NCBI GenBank assembly: GCA_023091665.1
Contig: JALJCQ010000014.1
Coordinates: 434,001-498,000, forward strand
Reading direction: 5' to 3'
Length of the DNA stretch: 64,000 nucleotides
From: Pythium myriotylum
Taxonomy: Eukaryota > Oomycota > Peronosporomycetes > Pythiales > Pythiaceae
In this document: one piece after another, positions 29,800 to 40,577 of the stretch
How the letters are laid out: every line of letters begins with the position of its first letter
Numbering within the stretch: the stretch's first letter is position 1
Position numbers and translations under genes: made by a program
Notes under the pieces: generated by a model
The model's input: only the letters and a program-made list of their open reading frames with translations
Told to the model about the DNA's origin: nothing
Databases searched by the model: none

Positions 29800-31930
29800 G
29801 ACGCACACTTACCTGAAGAAGACTCCCGCGGGTAGCGAAGAATGAAGACGGTACCTTGATCTTGATCGGCTCGTGGAAACATTCACCCGACAAGTCGCTT
29901 AGCATCCGTAGCTCGATCGAGTTCGCGTCGGCGTCGTACTTGAGCGTCGTACTTGACTGTCCACAAAGCAGGGTACTTGCGCCTTGTGTCGTCAGTAACA
30001 ACAATATTCTTCAGCACGTCGATTTTGCTTACTGTTTCGCGTGTAAGCTCTCGCGTGCGGAGTTGCTGCAACGCCCCAGGATGTCGCCAGGCCTTTTCCA
30101 CACACCAATCCATGTTCAAGGGTAGCCAAGGCATCTTATCGCGCACGTGGCCTTCGTCTTTTCCCATCCATTGCGCATCTTCCAGCATCTGGATCGCATA
30201 GCCTAGTCGATAGCGGTTGGTCTTGGCGTCTGTATCGCTCGTGTCGAGAATATAACGGGACACGACAAGCGACAAGCCCGGGGTAGTCGTCCAGCACCGT
30301 CTCGATCGCCATAATGTAGTACCGCAGGTACTGCCATCTGATCGCGCTACTGGGCACTGCAACCTCGATGCGGATCACGTGTCTTTGAAGACCTCTGAGG
30401 CTTCATGTTGGTACCAGAGAAGTCTCCAAGGTCATGCAGAGTTTCCAGAATCGCACGACACTCGTCGCCATCCAGGCCATCGACATCTCGCATCAGGTCT
30501 GTACAAAACGCTCGCACGGGGACAATACTATTGGCGATGCGATCTACACCAGACATTCGCGCCGCAGCAGACCGTCTTGCACGAATCACCTCCATCTCAC
30601 GCGTGTACGTTACGGGCATAAGGAAGCTGCGTCCACTCGTGACAATGCGAGCCTCGAGGTCGTGCACGGCACTCTTGATTGAGTTTGCGTCAGAACTGGC
30701 AACTTCGAGCTATCGCACGCTCCGCCTCCCGAGCAGTTTCGGCTGCATCAGCTTCCCTCAACGCTGTCCTATACTTTTCATATCCACACAAAGGATGTCG
30801 AGCGTGCGCTTGGAAAAGAACATGGCATGACCTGTCTTATACTCATCCTGGCCGGCAAAACCCCAGAACGTTATCTCGTTGCGCTTCTTCGTGCCCTCGG
30901 CTCGACGCGCGAATCGTGCAAATCCGCAAGATAAGTACGCACCGATTCTTCGCCTCGAAGAACGACCTCGACCGGGATATCTGCGAGCTGCGTTGACGCG
31001 TTGGCTAGTTACCGTTCCCAGTGCAGGGCACACGGACGTATTCCAGTTTGCCGCCGCAATTTTTTTTTGCAAGTACGAGCCATCCGAATCAGCCTCTTAG
31101 TAGCGATTTCGTCTAGAATCAAGCTTGCCCTCGTAACTTTATCCCACGCAGCACCATACGAGATGAGAAGCTTAGCCATAGCAAGCGCTTTCGCACAGCG
31201 CTTCTTTCAACCCCAGATCGACCGATGGAGAGCGGAGAGCCCTCGCTGTGCGTTCGAGATTGTCAGCAGTTGAGTGTCACCAGTCTGCTTGGAGACCACA
31301 ATACCTCGTCAACTGCTCTACAGTCCGCTCCTTGTTCTAAAACATACTCTGCAATTTCAACGTCGTCGCGGCTAGCCGCGTCATGCATGGCTGTGACTCC
31401 CTCGTGTCGATATCATCACCTCAGCCCACTGCTCTCACGTTCCCACCGCGAGTTGAGCGATTGTGCCTTGCGTACCTCGGTTGCCAGATTGACATCAACA
31501 CCTTTCTCGAAGATATTGCGCTACATCGACGTGGCCTCCGTGCGCCGCCTGATGGAGGGCTGAAACTCCGCGTTACGTTTTCAACGACACCAACGACTCT
31601 TGAGTACTCATCTCAGTGGCCAATACCCGTGAGTCTACACCACACCCTCATCGGCACTTGCAAGTCGCCTCCGTTCAACATCGTCAATTCAAGAACTTCC
31701 ACGCCACCAGCTTCTAGAGGTCTGCGGTAAACATTGGGGAGCTCTTCTCACACGTCGCAGGCGTACTCTGTTGAAACCGAAGCCAGATGCGAGTCCAAGC
31801 CAGGCAACAAGCCTCGAAGAACGCCCATCGGCGGATTGATGCAGCCAGTGGCTCTCCTCACCGACACTTCGATTGCAATATACGGTCTCGGGATCATAGC
31901 ACCTCATATTCACCGAGGGCCACCTCAACA
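29800..31930 (-). pseudogene. Ankyrin-ROC-COR (ROCO) pseudogene with internal deletions
   Basis: An inverted, decayed copy of the ROCO A gene. Its 5' flank (31930-31740) matches the ROCO A upstream segment, then joins directly to a later ankyrin exon, so ankyrin exons 1-3 are lost. Three further deletions are visible against ROCO A: about 170 bp near 30897 removing the P-loop, about 300 bp near 30712 removing the GTKID (G4) region, and about 540 bp near 30378 removing the central COR part. Stretches such as LGYAIQMLEDAQWMGKDE and MPWLPLNMDWCVEKAWRHPG remain. It also has a TAA in the linker before the ROC domain. It ends just past a donor site (CAGGTAAGTG) shared with ROCO A. Confidence 0.85.
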
Positions 31931-32144
31931 CGCACTATAAGATCCATCCAATCCACCCAGGCTGAAAACCAGCATGTCAACGCGAGACCAAATGAGCCAA
32001 AAAGTGTTCATTTTCTTTTGTTACCGCTGCGATTCGTCTATTGTGATTCAAAAGACCTCACCTTCATGCCAAGTCGTTACGACTTGGGGCGAGAAAGTCG
32101 GTCATCGGACGAACGCGCAATTGACTCGACCTCGATACACTCGA

Positions 32145-32303
32145 TTAGGTGCGGCAACCTCGCAGGCACTGCACGTACGTGTACTCGTCCTTGAGGTTGG
32201 CGCAGCGTCTTCGGACGCAGTTGGGGTCCGGCTGTGCGTCGACTGCGGTCGACTGTGCTGCGATGACGATGAGAGCTAAGACCGAGAGGATGGCGAGCTT
32301 CAT
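32145..32303 (-). CDS. Small secreted four-cysteine peptide, copy A
   Basis: A 52-aa precursor. Signal peptide MKLAILSVLALIVIAAQSTA with likely cleavage after VDA leaves a mature peptide of about 29 residues. Cysteines are spaced C-x4-C-x11-C-x3-C (CVRRRC ... CLRGC, ending RT). The frame is open upstream, but the ATG at 32303 is chosen because a signal peptide begins there and an Inr-like site lies between it and the upstream ATG. Protein sequence is identical to copy B in the other arm of inverted repeat 1. Paired short-spaced cysteines suggest a helical hairpin; function is unknown, with a host-interaction or antimicrobial peptide among the possibilities. Confidence 0.75.
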   Translation of the reverse strand: MKLAILSVLALIVIAAQSTAVDAQPDPNCVRRRCANLKDEYTYVQCLRGCRT

Positions 32304-32365
32304 GGTCAGATGCGTGGCGAGTTGAGTTGTCTGGGTGGACTTGAGGCGTCGCTTGTGCTTGAGCT

Positions 32366-32383
32366 GGCAGGTTGTGGAGTGAG
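32366..32383 (-). promoter_or_regulatory. Core promoter of peptide copy A
   Basis: The minus strand reads CTCACTCCACAACCTGCC, about 63-80 bp before the ATG. It is an Inr-like TCACTCC with a CAACCTGCC flank, shared by most peptide copies in the window. Confidence 0.6.
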
Positions 32384-32550
32384 AGAAGCCACGCGGCTGG
32401 TCTGGTGTTGGGGGTGTTGCGAGGTCTTCAAGACACCAATCCACTGGAGGTTCCCAGTTTCAAGCGATGCTCAGTTGCGTTAGTCGTTGGACGACCATAA
32501 CAATACAGCATCGCGTTTAACGGATGCGATCGTTTGCTCGGTTGGGTGTT

Positions 32551-32585
32551 TCTTGCATGTCTCTACGTTCTCACCCACAAGACCG
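32551..32585 (-). promoter_or_regulatory. Upstream block conserved among peptide genes (copy A)
   Basis: The minus strand reads GTGGGTGAGAACGTAGAGAC, continuing ATGCAAGAA, about 250-280 bp upstream of the ATG. Versions occur upstream of copies B, C, D, E, F and I (34889, 42071, 42735, 46842, 47391 and 55838). It may be a binding site or only part of the duplicated unit. Confidence 0.45.
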
Positions 32586-32880
32586 ATGTATCCACGGCAC
32601 TGCTATCCAAAAGTCTTGGCCAGAAGTCTAGATACGAAATTTTTCCTTTCGAAACGTTGCTTCACCGGAATTCTAATGTGGAAGGACGCTCAAAATTGTG
32701 TATCCAGAAAGACACTGCACAGACTTATGATTTGTCTTTATGGTTGAGGAACTCGTGACGACATCCCACAACATTCGGTTGCGACTAAAACAGGTCAATT
32801 TGATGGTCAGGTCAGCGTCTTTTCTATGTGCAGGGCGTGACCTGTGCGGCCCCGGCCACTTGGTGGTCAGGCGCAGAAAC

Positions 32881-34689
32881 ATACTAATTTATTGGGCGAG
32901 CGAAGGACAAATCATTTACAAAGTGCGTTAGGTATTTAGTTAACATCATCTTGGTTGAGGAGTCCCCACTGCGATCTGAGTCATTCTCATCATTGTCGTG
33001 CATTTCGTGGGCGGAAAGCCCGCGCATGTCGTCAGGTGCAGATGGCTCATGAGACCCTTTCGATCGTTCTCCAGCGACGGGTGGGACGCATCAAAAGACT
33101 ATCGGCGGCATGGTGTTAGAGATTGCGATCAGATCGATCTCGTTTTCTTATCGCGGTGATAGCATTTCCAGCGGCGTATGACGCCCCACCAATGCATCAC
33201 GCGGACACGCGGAGTAAGTTGTGGGTAGGCTTACGATCCCAGGCGCCAGAGGACAAGCCTGGAGATCTTGGAGGCGGCAAGCCGACGGACTTGGCTGCCG
33301 GTATCCGACGTGAGGGGAGAGATCAAGTTCCGAGAAGGCGCTAGGGCAGAGGTATAGCTGTGCTCCTCACACTGCTGCACGGTCGGGGTGCTGTTGCCCG
33401 ATACCAGAGCCGGAGCCGGCGGTGGCTCTGGAGCAGGAGTGCCCAACGCCCATGGTGCCGGTCCGTCACTAAAGGCGCAGTCAATCCGGCGGTGAAGGCG
33501 CGCTCGGGATCTCGCCTCCACTCCGCTTGAAGCCGGATGTGGAGCGGGAGCGGAAGCAGAAGCTGAGGTCAAAACCGACGACCACGAGCCAGAGTCCCCG
33601 CTGCCCTGCCCTTGCTGGCCTTGTCCATGTCGCGCTTGGACGGACACGGTGTGTCAGCGAAGTCTCCTTCACCAAAAGTTACGCTCGACGAAGTTTTACG
33701 CAGCTTTTAGGTGAGCTCAACCCGGGTCGGCGGGGTTACTGTTAGGTCTGCTGCTGCTGTCATGTGGTCCGTCACTAAGAATAGGTCTTCCGTATGCAGG
33801 GGCAACTGCACACAATGGCGGAGGGCGCTTTGGATAGCACGATTGACGTGGGCTCGCTGTCCTCAAGTTCGCATCCATTCAATAGCGCCTGACCTAGCAT
33901 GGTGACGCGACGCGAAGACCGTGACTTCCACATCCAACCGACCGCAACGGAGAAACGCTTGCTTGAGCGACGGCGCTGGCGCAGGCGAGAACGACCTTAC
34001 GCAACTGAGGCCAGCATGATGATGATGAATCAAGTGGAGTCTGTTGAGTTTGTCTTAATGAATCCTAACAGGTTTCCTGCTGCGCTCCACATACTTCGTT
34101 TAGGATTCAATAGTGTCGCCAGCCAAATTGTGCAAACACATCTAACGCATTGCTATCAACAACGAGTGTTGAGGCTCGCGCGCAGGCTCTACTTAGCGCG
34201 CCACTCCACACTCCAAGAGCACAAAGCGCCCAGGCTCTGCCCCGAGGCCGATGAGGACACGAAGCGCCACGGCCGCCGACCACAGTTGGCGGACAAACCG
34301 CCCGAATGGCTCGCTGCTTCCAGACGCAGTGCCGGCGGCAGCAGTTGCGCACAGAGCTCTCCCGGGTGGCCAACGACGAGGCGCAACGCCTGGCGGTCTG
34401 CTGCCCGAGCTTGTGCGGCGGCGATGGCGCAAGGCCTCGCGCGAGCGCGACCACCCACAAAGGCGTTAGACAGAGGTCGCGCCATCGCTACCCGCGGCCG
34501 GGGTGACGTTCGGCCACGCGCGAGCGCGACCTCGGGCGTTTCCTCGAGGCCGCGCTGTTGCCGTGACTCACAGCCGAACACGTGCACTCGGGAGGGCGCG
34601 ACCTCCTTGGCCGGCAGGTCGACCCCTGTTCTTGTTTGATTGGTTTGTTGGTTATTCGACTGTGGAAAGTCTGTTTCGGCGTCAAAAGT
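32881..34689. other. Central spacer of inverted repeat 1
   Basis: About 1.8 kb not shared by the two arms. Its right half (34180-34600) is very GC-rich with short repeated words (GCGCGAGCGCGACC at about 34439 and 34518) and inverted versions (GGTCGCGC). Frames on both strands are open there because of base composition, not from coding evidence. A Pro/Ala-rich frame at 33231-33647 (minus) has no recognised domain. The spacer may be an insertion or the core of the duplication; no transposase seen. Confidence 0.4.
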
Positions 34690-35089
34690 CTGACCTCGGC
34701 AGTGACAGTGAGCATTGGTCACGTGGCTCGACGTGACCTGTTGCCTGACCAAGTGGATGCGTGCATAGAAAAGACGCTGACCTGACCCACAAATTGACCT
34801 GTTTTAGACGCTTCCCAACATTCTACCGAGCTATAGATTTCGTAGACTTCTGGCCAAGACTTTTGGATAGCAGTGCCGTGGATACATCGGTCTTGTGGGT
34901 GAGAACGTAGAGACATGCAAGAAACACCCAACCGAGCAAACGATCGCATCCGTTAAACGCGATGCTGTATTGTTATGGTCGTCCAACGACTAACGCAACT
35001 GAGCATCGCTTGAAACTGGGAACCTCCAGTGGATTGGTGTCTTGAAGACCTCGCAACACCCCCAACACCAGACCAGCCGCGTGGCTTCT

Positions 35090-35107
35090 CTCACTCCACA
35101 ACCTGCC
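35090..35107 (+). promoter_or_regulatory. Core promoter of peptide copy B
   Basis: CTCACTCCACAACCTGCC, 63-80 bp before the ATG, identical to copy A. Confidence 0.6.
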
Positions 35108-35169
35108 AGCTCAAGCACAAGCGACGCCTCAAGTCCACCCAGACAACTCAACTCGCCACGCATCTGACC

Positions 35170-35328
35170 ATGAAGCTCGCCATCCTCTCGGTCTTAGCTC
35201 TCATCGTCATCGCAGCACAGTCGACCGCAGTCGACGCACAGCCGGACCCCAACTGCGTCCGAAGACGCTGCGCCAACCTCAAGGACGAGTACACGTACGT
35301 GCAGTGCCTGCGAGGTTGCCGCACCTAA
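35170..35328 (+). CDS. Small secreted four-cysteine peptide, copy B
   Basis: A 52-aa precursor identical in protein sequence to copy A and lying head-to-head with it. Signal peptide MKLAILSVLALIVIAAQSTA, mature region with C-x4-C-x11-C-x3-C and a C-terminal CRT. The ATG at 35170 follows the core promoter by about 60 bp. The identity of both the coding and flanking DNA points to a recent duplication or ongoing conversion between the arms. Confidence 0.75.
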   Translation: MKLAILSVLALIVIAAQSTAVDAQPDPNCVRRRCANLKDEYTYVQCLRGCRT

Positions 35329-35566
35329 TCGAGTGTATCGAGGTCGAGTCAATTGCGCGTTCGTCCGATGACCGACTTTCTCGCCCCAAGTCGTAACGAC
35401 TTGGCATGAAGGTGAGGTCTTTTGAATCACAATAGACGAATCGCAGCGGTAACAAAAGAAAATGAACACTTTTTGGCTCATTTGGTCTCGCGTTGGCATG
35501 CTGGTTTTGCGTGGGCGGCTGAGCAGCCTGGGTGGATTGGATGGATCTTATAGTGGGTGTTGAGGT

Positions 35567-37259
35567 GGATGATGTACAGTAAGTACAGCAGTGATGATTG
35601 TGGTTATATAACACAGAAAATGCTCTAATATACTCTGGGACTCGAGGGATTCTGCCCATGCCTTGCATGACTTCCACATCTCGACGAGTTCGCACATAGC
35701 GAATGGTTAGCGAGAAGAACATCGTCTCGAACCGGCCGTTTCGTGCACGAATGACTAAACGCCATCGGTCGGCGCGAGTGGAGTACTAGAATGGAATATC
35801 TGCGACGTGTGTGGTGAGCCTGTTTCCGATGAACGCTCAAGACGCAGGTACGTTCCCTATAAATGTAGCTTCAGACGACTTTAGGAGTTCATCAATTCTT
35901 TCCCCCCACGCCCTCACCTAGCTTCGAGGAGAACAAGGTCTCGCCACCACAACGACTTCAATGCTATTGGGTTCTTCTACCTGCCAGCTCAAAATTCTGT
36001 AGCTGTAAATCCGCTAAAATAAAAGAGATCACTTGATCTTATCTTCATCATTGCCTCCTCTCCACACGACTGCCCAACCATCGCCATTGACTCTCTATGG
36101 CGCGTTTGCATCGTCTCCCGTCAAACCACACGTGGATTACTGGTGGGACACTGAGATCACGGGCGGACGCACGAAGAGACCCAAACCAAACCAACGTCGC
36201 AGAGCTTCCGCTAGCGCTGGAGACGTTCCACTCCCCACGCAGGTCACATTGCCGTAACGCTCAACTTTCGATTGCGGATGCGACACCGACGTAGTGACTG
36301 GATAGATTGCGATTCAGATCGGTATCCAAACTTTTACTTCAGAAATTAAGAACATAATCTGGAGTCGAAACGGGCTTACAGTCGATGGGGAGCCAGGTGG
36401 ATACTTAGTAGCATAATGTTTTGTGTGAGAAGCTGAAACTGGTGGGAGTCTTTCATGAGCAGCATAGACTCTGCATTGTCCCGATAGAAAGTGTCATATC
36501 TCTCCAAGAGGATGGTCATGAAGGCGTGGGGATTCGATTGTATGGCTTTGATGGTATGCACTAATGTCCGACCAAAACCGACCAGTTCCAGATCTTTTAC
36601 TTAAGTTGGGTTGCTATCGGTCTGGTCGGAGACTGCGATTCTTGGGAATCCAAGGGGTAAGTCTTTTGAGGGAGTTGACTAATCAGTTGAAGTTCCCGTT
36701 ATGGATGGACTACGTGGCGGATCTCACTCTTGTTTGCCTCCTCTATTTGTGGCGATGTCAGGATAGCCAAGTATGCTGACAAGAGAAACTAGTTTGAGTC
36801 CTGTGTGGAAGGTATGGACCAAATCGGCGAATACATTCAGCAGTCTTGCGGACTGGAGATGACGCTGGACTCTGATGCACGCGTACAACACCTTGCCGTG
36901 CACTACAACAGTCCCGTGTTGGTCGAACTTTCCAGGGCTCTCCAAAAAAGTATTGTTATTGAAATATTGTGAATATTGTCCGAGACAATAATTGATTGTT
37001 CGCCCCTGGCAATATACCTATGGTATTGAATGGGTCACTCAGTAACCAGTTTTAGAGCCAAATCTCGTCTCTGAAGCGGATGTTGCAGAGAACCTGGTCG
37101 AAAAGGGAGCGGGGCAATAAGCTGTGAAACGCCTCGTGTGGCTTGTATGTGCCACGAAGCATGTGTACTCGAAGTTCTGGCCTCTGCATTGATCTGGAGT
37201 CGTCGGTAGTGGCATCTCCCGATGGCATGTTCGGCTTCTTTCGGTGTCACTAAACTAAG
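35567..37259. other. Gene-poor stretch before the hAT relic
   Basis: About 1.7 kb. A fragment CTACCTGCCAGCTCAA at 35976-35991 resembles the 5' leader of the peptide genes, so a peptide relic may have been here. Short AT-rich inverted words (CAATAATTG, ATTGTC) lie near 36970-36990. No gene recognised. Confidence 0.4.
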
Positions 37260-38625
37260 GTGAGCCATTTTCACTTCAAGGCCACTAAAGCAGCTCTCGA
37301 CGAGGCCAGCATGACCGCCGCCGAGCACATCACGTTCTTAGACATGATCTTGACGCAGTACGCCCTCAAGCTAGAGGACTTGGTCGCTATCGCTTGTGAC
37401 AACATGGAAACGAACCGCGCCAACTCCAAGCGCATTGGAGTCCCCATGATCGGATGCGCTGCGCACCGATTTAACCTCGCCGTGAAGGACCACGTGAAGG
37501 ACAAGCGAGATGTGATCAACAAGGTATCCGCCATGATGAAGAAACTAAGGACTGTGAAGCGACGGGCCGTGCTGAAGAAACACGGTTGCAAATACCGCCC
37601 AGTTCCCATACACGAGCTCCGCTGGAGCGGACTCCACCGAATGCTGAAGCTGCGCCGTATCACAAATGTACCAGCGGCAGCAAGCGCTGCCGCAACGAGA
37701 ACACGCGTGTCTGCTGCGAAGAAGCCAGCGAACAGGAGCGCCGTAAAGAAGAGCACCACGAAGAAGCGTGCTGCGACAGTGGCCTTGCCGTCACCTGCAC
37801 AGAATAGACGCCGTAGCCCTGAGCTAAAGTTCGGAACTTTCGATCCAACAATATCTCGACGGACACTTGTTCAACGCGAAAAAACATGAAAATCGCCGAT
37901 TACGGCGATCTAGTGAAAGCATCCGCAACCCATCAGTTGAAGTACTTCTTGGTGCGACTGGGTACTGTACTCTTCGTCTCCAATTTTTACTCAAGCTCGA
38001 AGATCTCACCACGTGTCTCATTGATGATGCCCGAAAACCAATATGCACTCGACCAATCGCTCAGCGCGCACCCAGAACCCCGGACAAACAAATGGATCCT
38101 CGACTCATTCGTGGATTCATTTGTCGGGAAATCCTGAGTTCGTTCAACGAATATTGGGAAAACGGTTTGCAGCCTGCCATCTTGAAGCATTGGTTTCAAC
38201 ACAGTCGTTTACACCTCGACATGGCATAAAAAGGCGAGCCGAGCCGAAGGCTGCGCTTACGGGGAGCAGAGCGATGTTTGCTACATCGAGAAGCGATCTC
38301 GTTTGGTAGCTGTGCTCCTCGATCCACTTACTACTTCCGTGGGCATGGGCTCAAGCTCGATTCTTGGTGATACCGGTAATGCCGAATACTTCGACAAAGG
38401 CAGCATCGCTGTTGGCGTGTTATTTTCTCGACAACGATGCAGACATGGCACTGCGCTACCATCCACCCATCGTGCGCGGCTGCGTTTCCGCCCGCTGCGC
38501 CTTCCGATTATTGAAGTCGCCTGCGAGCTTCCTACAAATGTCCAAAATGGTCTTCCTGGCCAACGGCTTGCTGCACGTAACGACGGGGCTCTCGTGTCGC
38601 TGACGTCGCGAGGCTGAGTTTTTAT
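37260..38625 (+). pseudogene. hAT-type transposase relic
   Basis: The frame from 37260 to 37889 encodes VAIACDNMETNRANSKRIGV, PMIGCAAHRFNLAVKDHVKD and RWSGLHRMLKLRR, the C-A-H-R-x-N-L signature and following W of hAT transposases (a DNA-transposon superfamily). The N-terminal zinc finger and first catalytic segment are missing. After 37889 the coding signal moves between frames (LQPAILKHWF near 38180, VAVLLDPLTTSVGMGSS near 38310) with stops between, and the C-terminal dimerisation region is not seen. Terminal inverted repeats were not found by eye. Confidence 0.65.
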
Positions 38626-39396
38626 TAATCGGTCCCACGCTCAAGTCGCTGGGTTGTCGTGCACGATCACGAAAACTTGGGTGAGAAACCAAGTCGTTTT
38701 TGTGTGCTTTTTGGATACCGCACCAAACCAATTCAACATCCACAATGCTCTTGTACGTACATGAACAAATTCAACACCCACAATCGTCCTGGGCACTTGA
38801 CTTCGAAATCCACGTACACACCGAGAGAAAGAGAGAGGGAGGGAGTTGATTGACGTCAGGATCGAACGGGCGACTCAACCAAGAGCTTTGTGTACAAAGG
38901 GGGCGGTTGTGGATGGCGAATTTTGGGGGTTTTCCGAGTTTTGTTTTTTTTTTTTCCTGCAACGAGCGACTCGCGTGGAGATTGTACCAGAATGGAATTT
39001 CGAGAATTCCAAAGATTCGCGGCGATTTTTTTGTGGATGATGAAACGGAGTGGCCAAGCGACGGGCCATCGCCCTGTTTCTGGACACCGTTTTCATCATC
39101 CACAATCGAGGCGCTCGTATCGACTGCACCTTGTTTTGGCAAAAGAACCCATAATCTGCGCCGAGATTGCGAATCGAGAGCACGTGGTATGCTTTCTCAG
39201 TACCCTTCTTACTCATTTTGATTGGTGTAAATAACGTCAACAAATTATTTTATTGGTTGAAAATGTCAAATGTTCCATGTTTTCCGCGCGCAATCAGCGC
39301 CAACTTGCTCGGGCGTTCTTTCTCTGCACCATCTGACTTGATTGGGGGCTCGGAGGGGGTCTCGCACTCGCTGCCCATTTCCGAATCCGACGCGCC
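38626..39396. other. Intergenic, upstream of LOR4
   Basis: A 0.77-kb stretch with a T-rich run at about 38945-38957 and GA-rich repeats at 38821-38845. CCCATTTCCGAATCCG at 39376-39391 is an Inr-like site immediately before the LOR4 ATG. No gene recognised. Confidence 0.4.
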
Positions 39397-40242
39397 ATGG
39401 GCCAGAGCGTCTCTGCCGACGACAAGCACAAGCCGCTGATCATCCAGCGCGTCTTCGAGCCGACGATCCACCGGCGCTTCATCAAAGATCGCGTCGTGTC
39501 GATCGAGCTCGAAGACAATTTCTGGACCAAGCCGCGCGCCGAGGAAATGGAGATCAAGGACCAGCGCTCGGGGCAAGTGCTCTTCCGGCTGCCGCCGCAG
39601 GACGGGAACCCGGCGACCAAGCACGAGCGCCACGTGATGCTGGACGCGTTCCGCGTGCCGGTCGTCGGGCTCTCGTGGACGAACCAAAAGCCGTCGCTCG
39701 CCGAGTACGTCGTCACGCCCGGCGGCGCCAACCCGAACGGCGACGAGATCTTCCGCTTCGGCACGCAGTTCAACCCGTTCTTCTACCCGCTCGAGCTCGC
39801 GATCAACAAGGAGTCCCCCGAGAGCGTCGTGAAGCTCTACGTGATCGGCCGCTGGCTCGCGCGCCGCGCAGTCGTGGGCATTCGCCGCGGCGAAGAAGGC
39901 CACATCTACAAGATCGCCGAGTTTAACTCGGTCGGCAGCGTCACGGACCCCAAGTACCGCATCGACATTGCGCCGGGCGTGGACGTGGCGCTCATGATCC
40001 TCTTCGCCGCGGCCATGGACGAGCAGGCGCGCCTCCACGAGAGCGGCTCCGACCGCTCGGCGCTGCGGACCGAGATTAAGCGCGAGCAGCGCCTCGAGCA
40101 GCAGCGACGGCGAGACGCTGAGACGCAGGCGGCCGCCGTACCCAACGTCGTCTCGCTCAACGACGGCGCGCAGCCAAAGTCGACCGCAACAACCATCACG
40201 TCCGTGCCAATCTCGTCCGCCGCAGGCGCTTCGTCGTCGTGA
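39397..40242 (+). CDS. LOR/tubby-like protein, MG start (LOR4)
   Basis: A 281-aa single-exon member, the most diverged of the four. MGQSVS again fits M-G-x-x-x-S. IIQRVFEPTIHRRFIKDRVV near residue 18, IELEDNFW, MLDAFRVPVVGLSW, FRFGTQFNPFFYPLELAI, RWLARRAVVGIRR and IAPGVDVALMILFAAAMDE follow. The tail is Arg/Gln-rich then low-complexity and Ser/Ala/Thr-rich. It lies away from the amine oxidase array. Codon use is very GC3-rich, more so than the neighbouring sequence. Confidence 0.72.
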   Translation: MGQSVSADDKHKPLIIQRVFEPTIHRRFIKDRVVSIELEDNFWTKPRAEEMEIKDQRSGQVLFRLPPQDGNPATKHERHVMLDAFRVPVVGLSWTNQKPSLAEYVVTPGGANPNGDEIFRFGTQFNPFFYPLELAINKESPESVVKLYVIGRWLARRAVVGIRRGEEGHIYKIAEFNSVGSVTDPKYRIDIAPGVDVALMILFAAAMDEQARLHESGSDRSALRTEIKREQRLEQQRRRDAETQAAAVPNVVSLNDGAQPKSTATTITSVPISSAAGASSS

Positions 40243-40295
40243 AATGGAGCCAAGCCAGAGTGAGCTTTGCAGTATGTTATAAGAGTGCAGCCCGT

Positions 40296-40322
<27 letters not shown>
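40296..40322 (+). repeat. 27-base G homopolymer after LOR4
   Basis: An uninterrupted run of G about 50 bp past the LOR4 stop. It could form quadruplex structures or mark an assembly problem. Confidence 0.8.
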
Positions 40323-40327
<5 letters not shown>

Positions 40328-40577
40328 AGAGAACAAGTAGGTGTCGCGCATGAATATATTGTATCTATTGGACGGATGAACGCCTTGTTGAAAAGTTGCG
40401 GTCGCTGTACGAATACATCAAGCACGAGCTCCAAGTTTGCTGATTTATGGTTGAACTTGATCTACTCTAACTTGCCAACCGGGTTTGCATTCCGACGTCT
40501 TTGCCCAGTGTGATTAAGTTAGATGGATCTGCGTCTCGAATTCTGATACAGTATACCTCAGTGGCCCCCGCGGTGTA

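Larger units (their letters stand above)
31920..32880 (+). repeat. Inverted repeat 1, left arm
   Basis: This block reappears as reverse complement at 34690-35566, including the peptide gene, its promoter and about 600 bp upstream. The outer part is nearly identical; identity fades towards the inner end, where short blocks such as AAACAGGTCAATTTG and GGTCAGGTCAGCGTCTTTTC still match. The left arm lacks about 17 bases present near 35510 in the right arm. Confidence 0.8.
34690..35566 (-). repeat. Inverted repeat 1, right arm
   Basis: Reverse complement of 31920-32880. Blocks such as CACTATAAGATCCATCCAAT and CTTGGCCAGAAGTCTA occur in both arms in opposite orientation. The arm carries peptide copy B head-to-head with copy A. 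Confidence 0.8.

Noticed and set aside
32304..32444. In-frame 47-residue N-terminal extension of peptide copies A and B
   Set aside because: The core promoter lies inside it, the sequence is leader-like, and other copies do not keep the frame. The signal peptide ATG is the better start.
33899..34639. A 246-codon open frame in the spacer of inverted repeat 1
   Set aside because: It lies in very GC-rich sequence where all frames on both strands are open. It has Arg/Ala-rich composition, no domain and no promoter.
38850..38900. tRNA-like words (TGGTTGAGTCG and GTTCGATCC on the minus strand)
   Set aside because: The A-box-like and B-box-like words are adjacent instead of about 30 bases apart, and no cloverleaf can be drawn.
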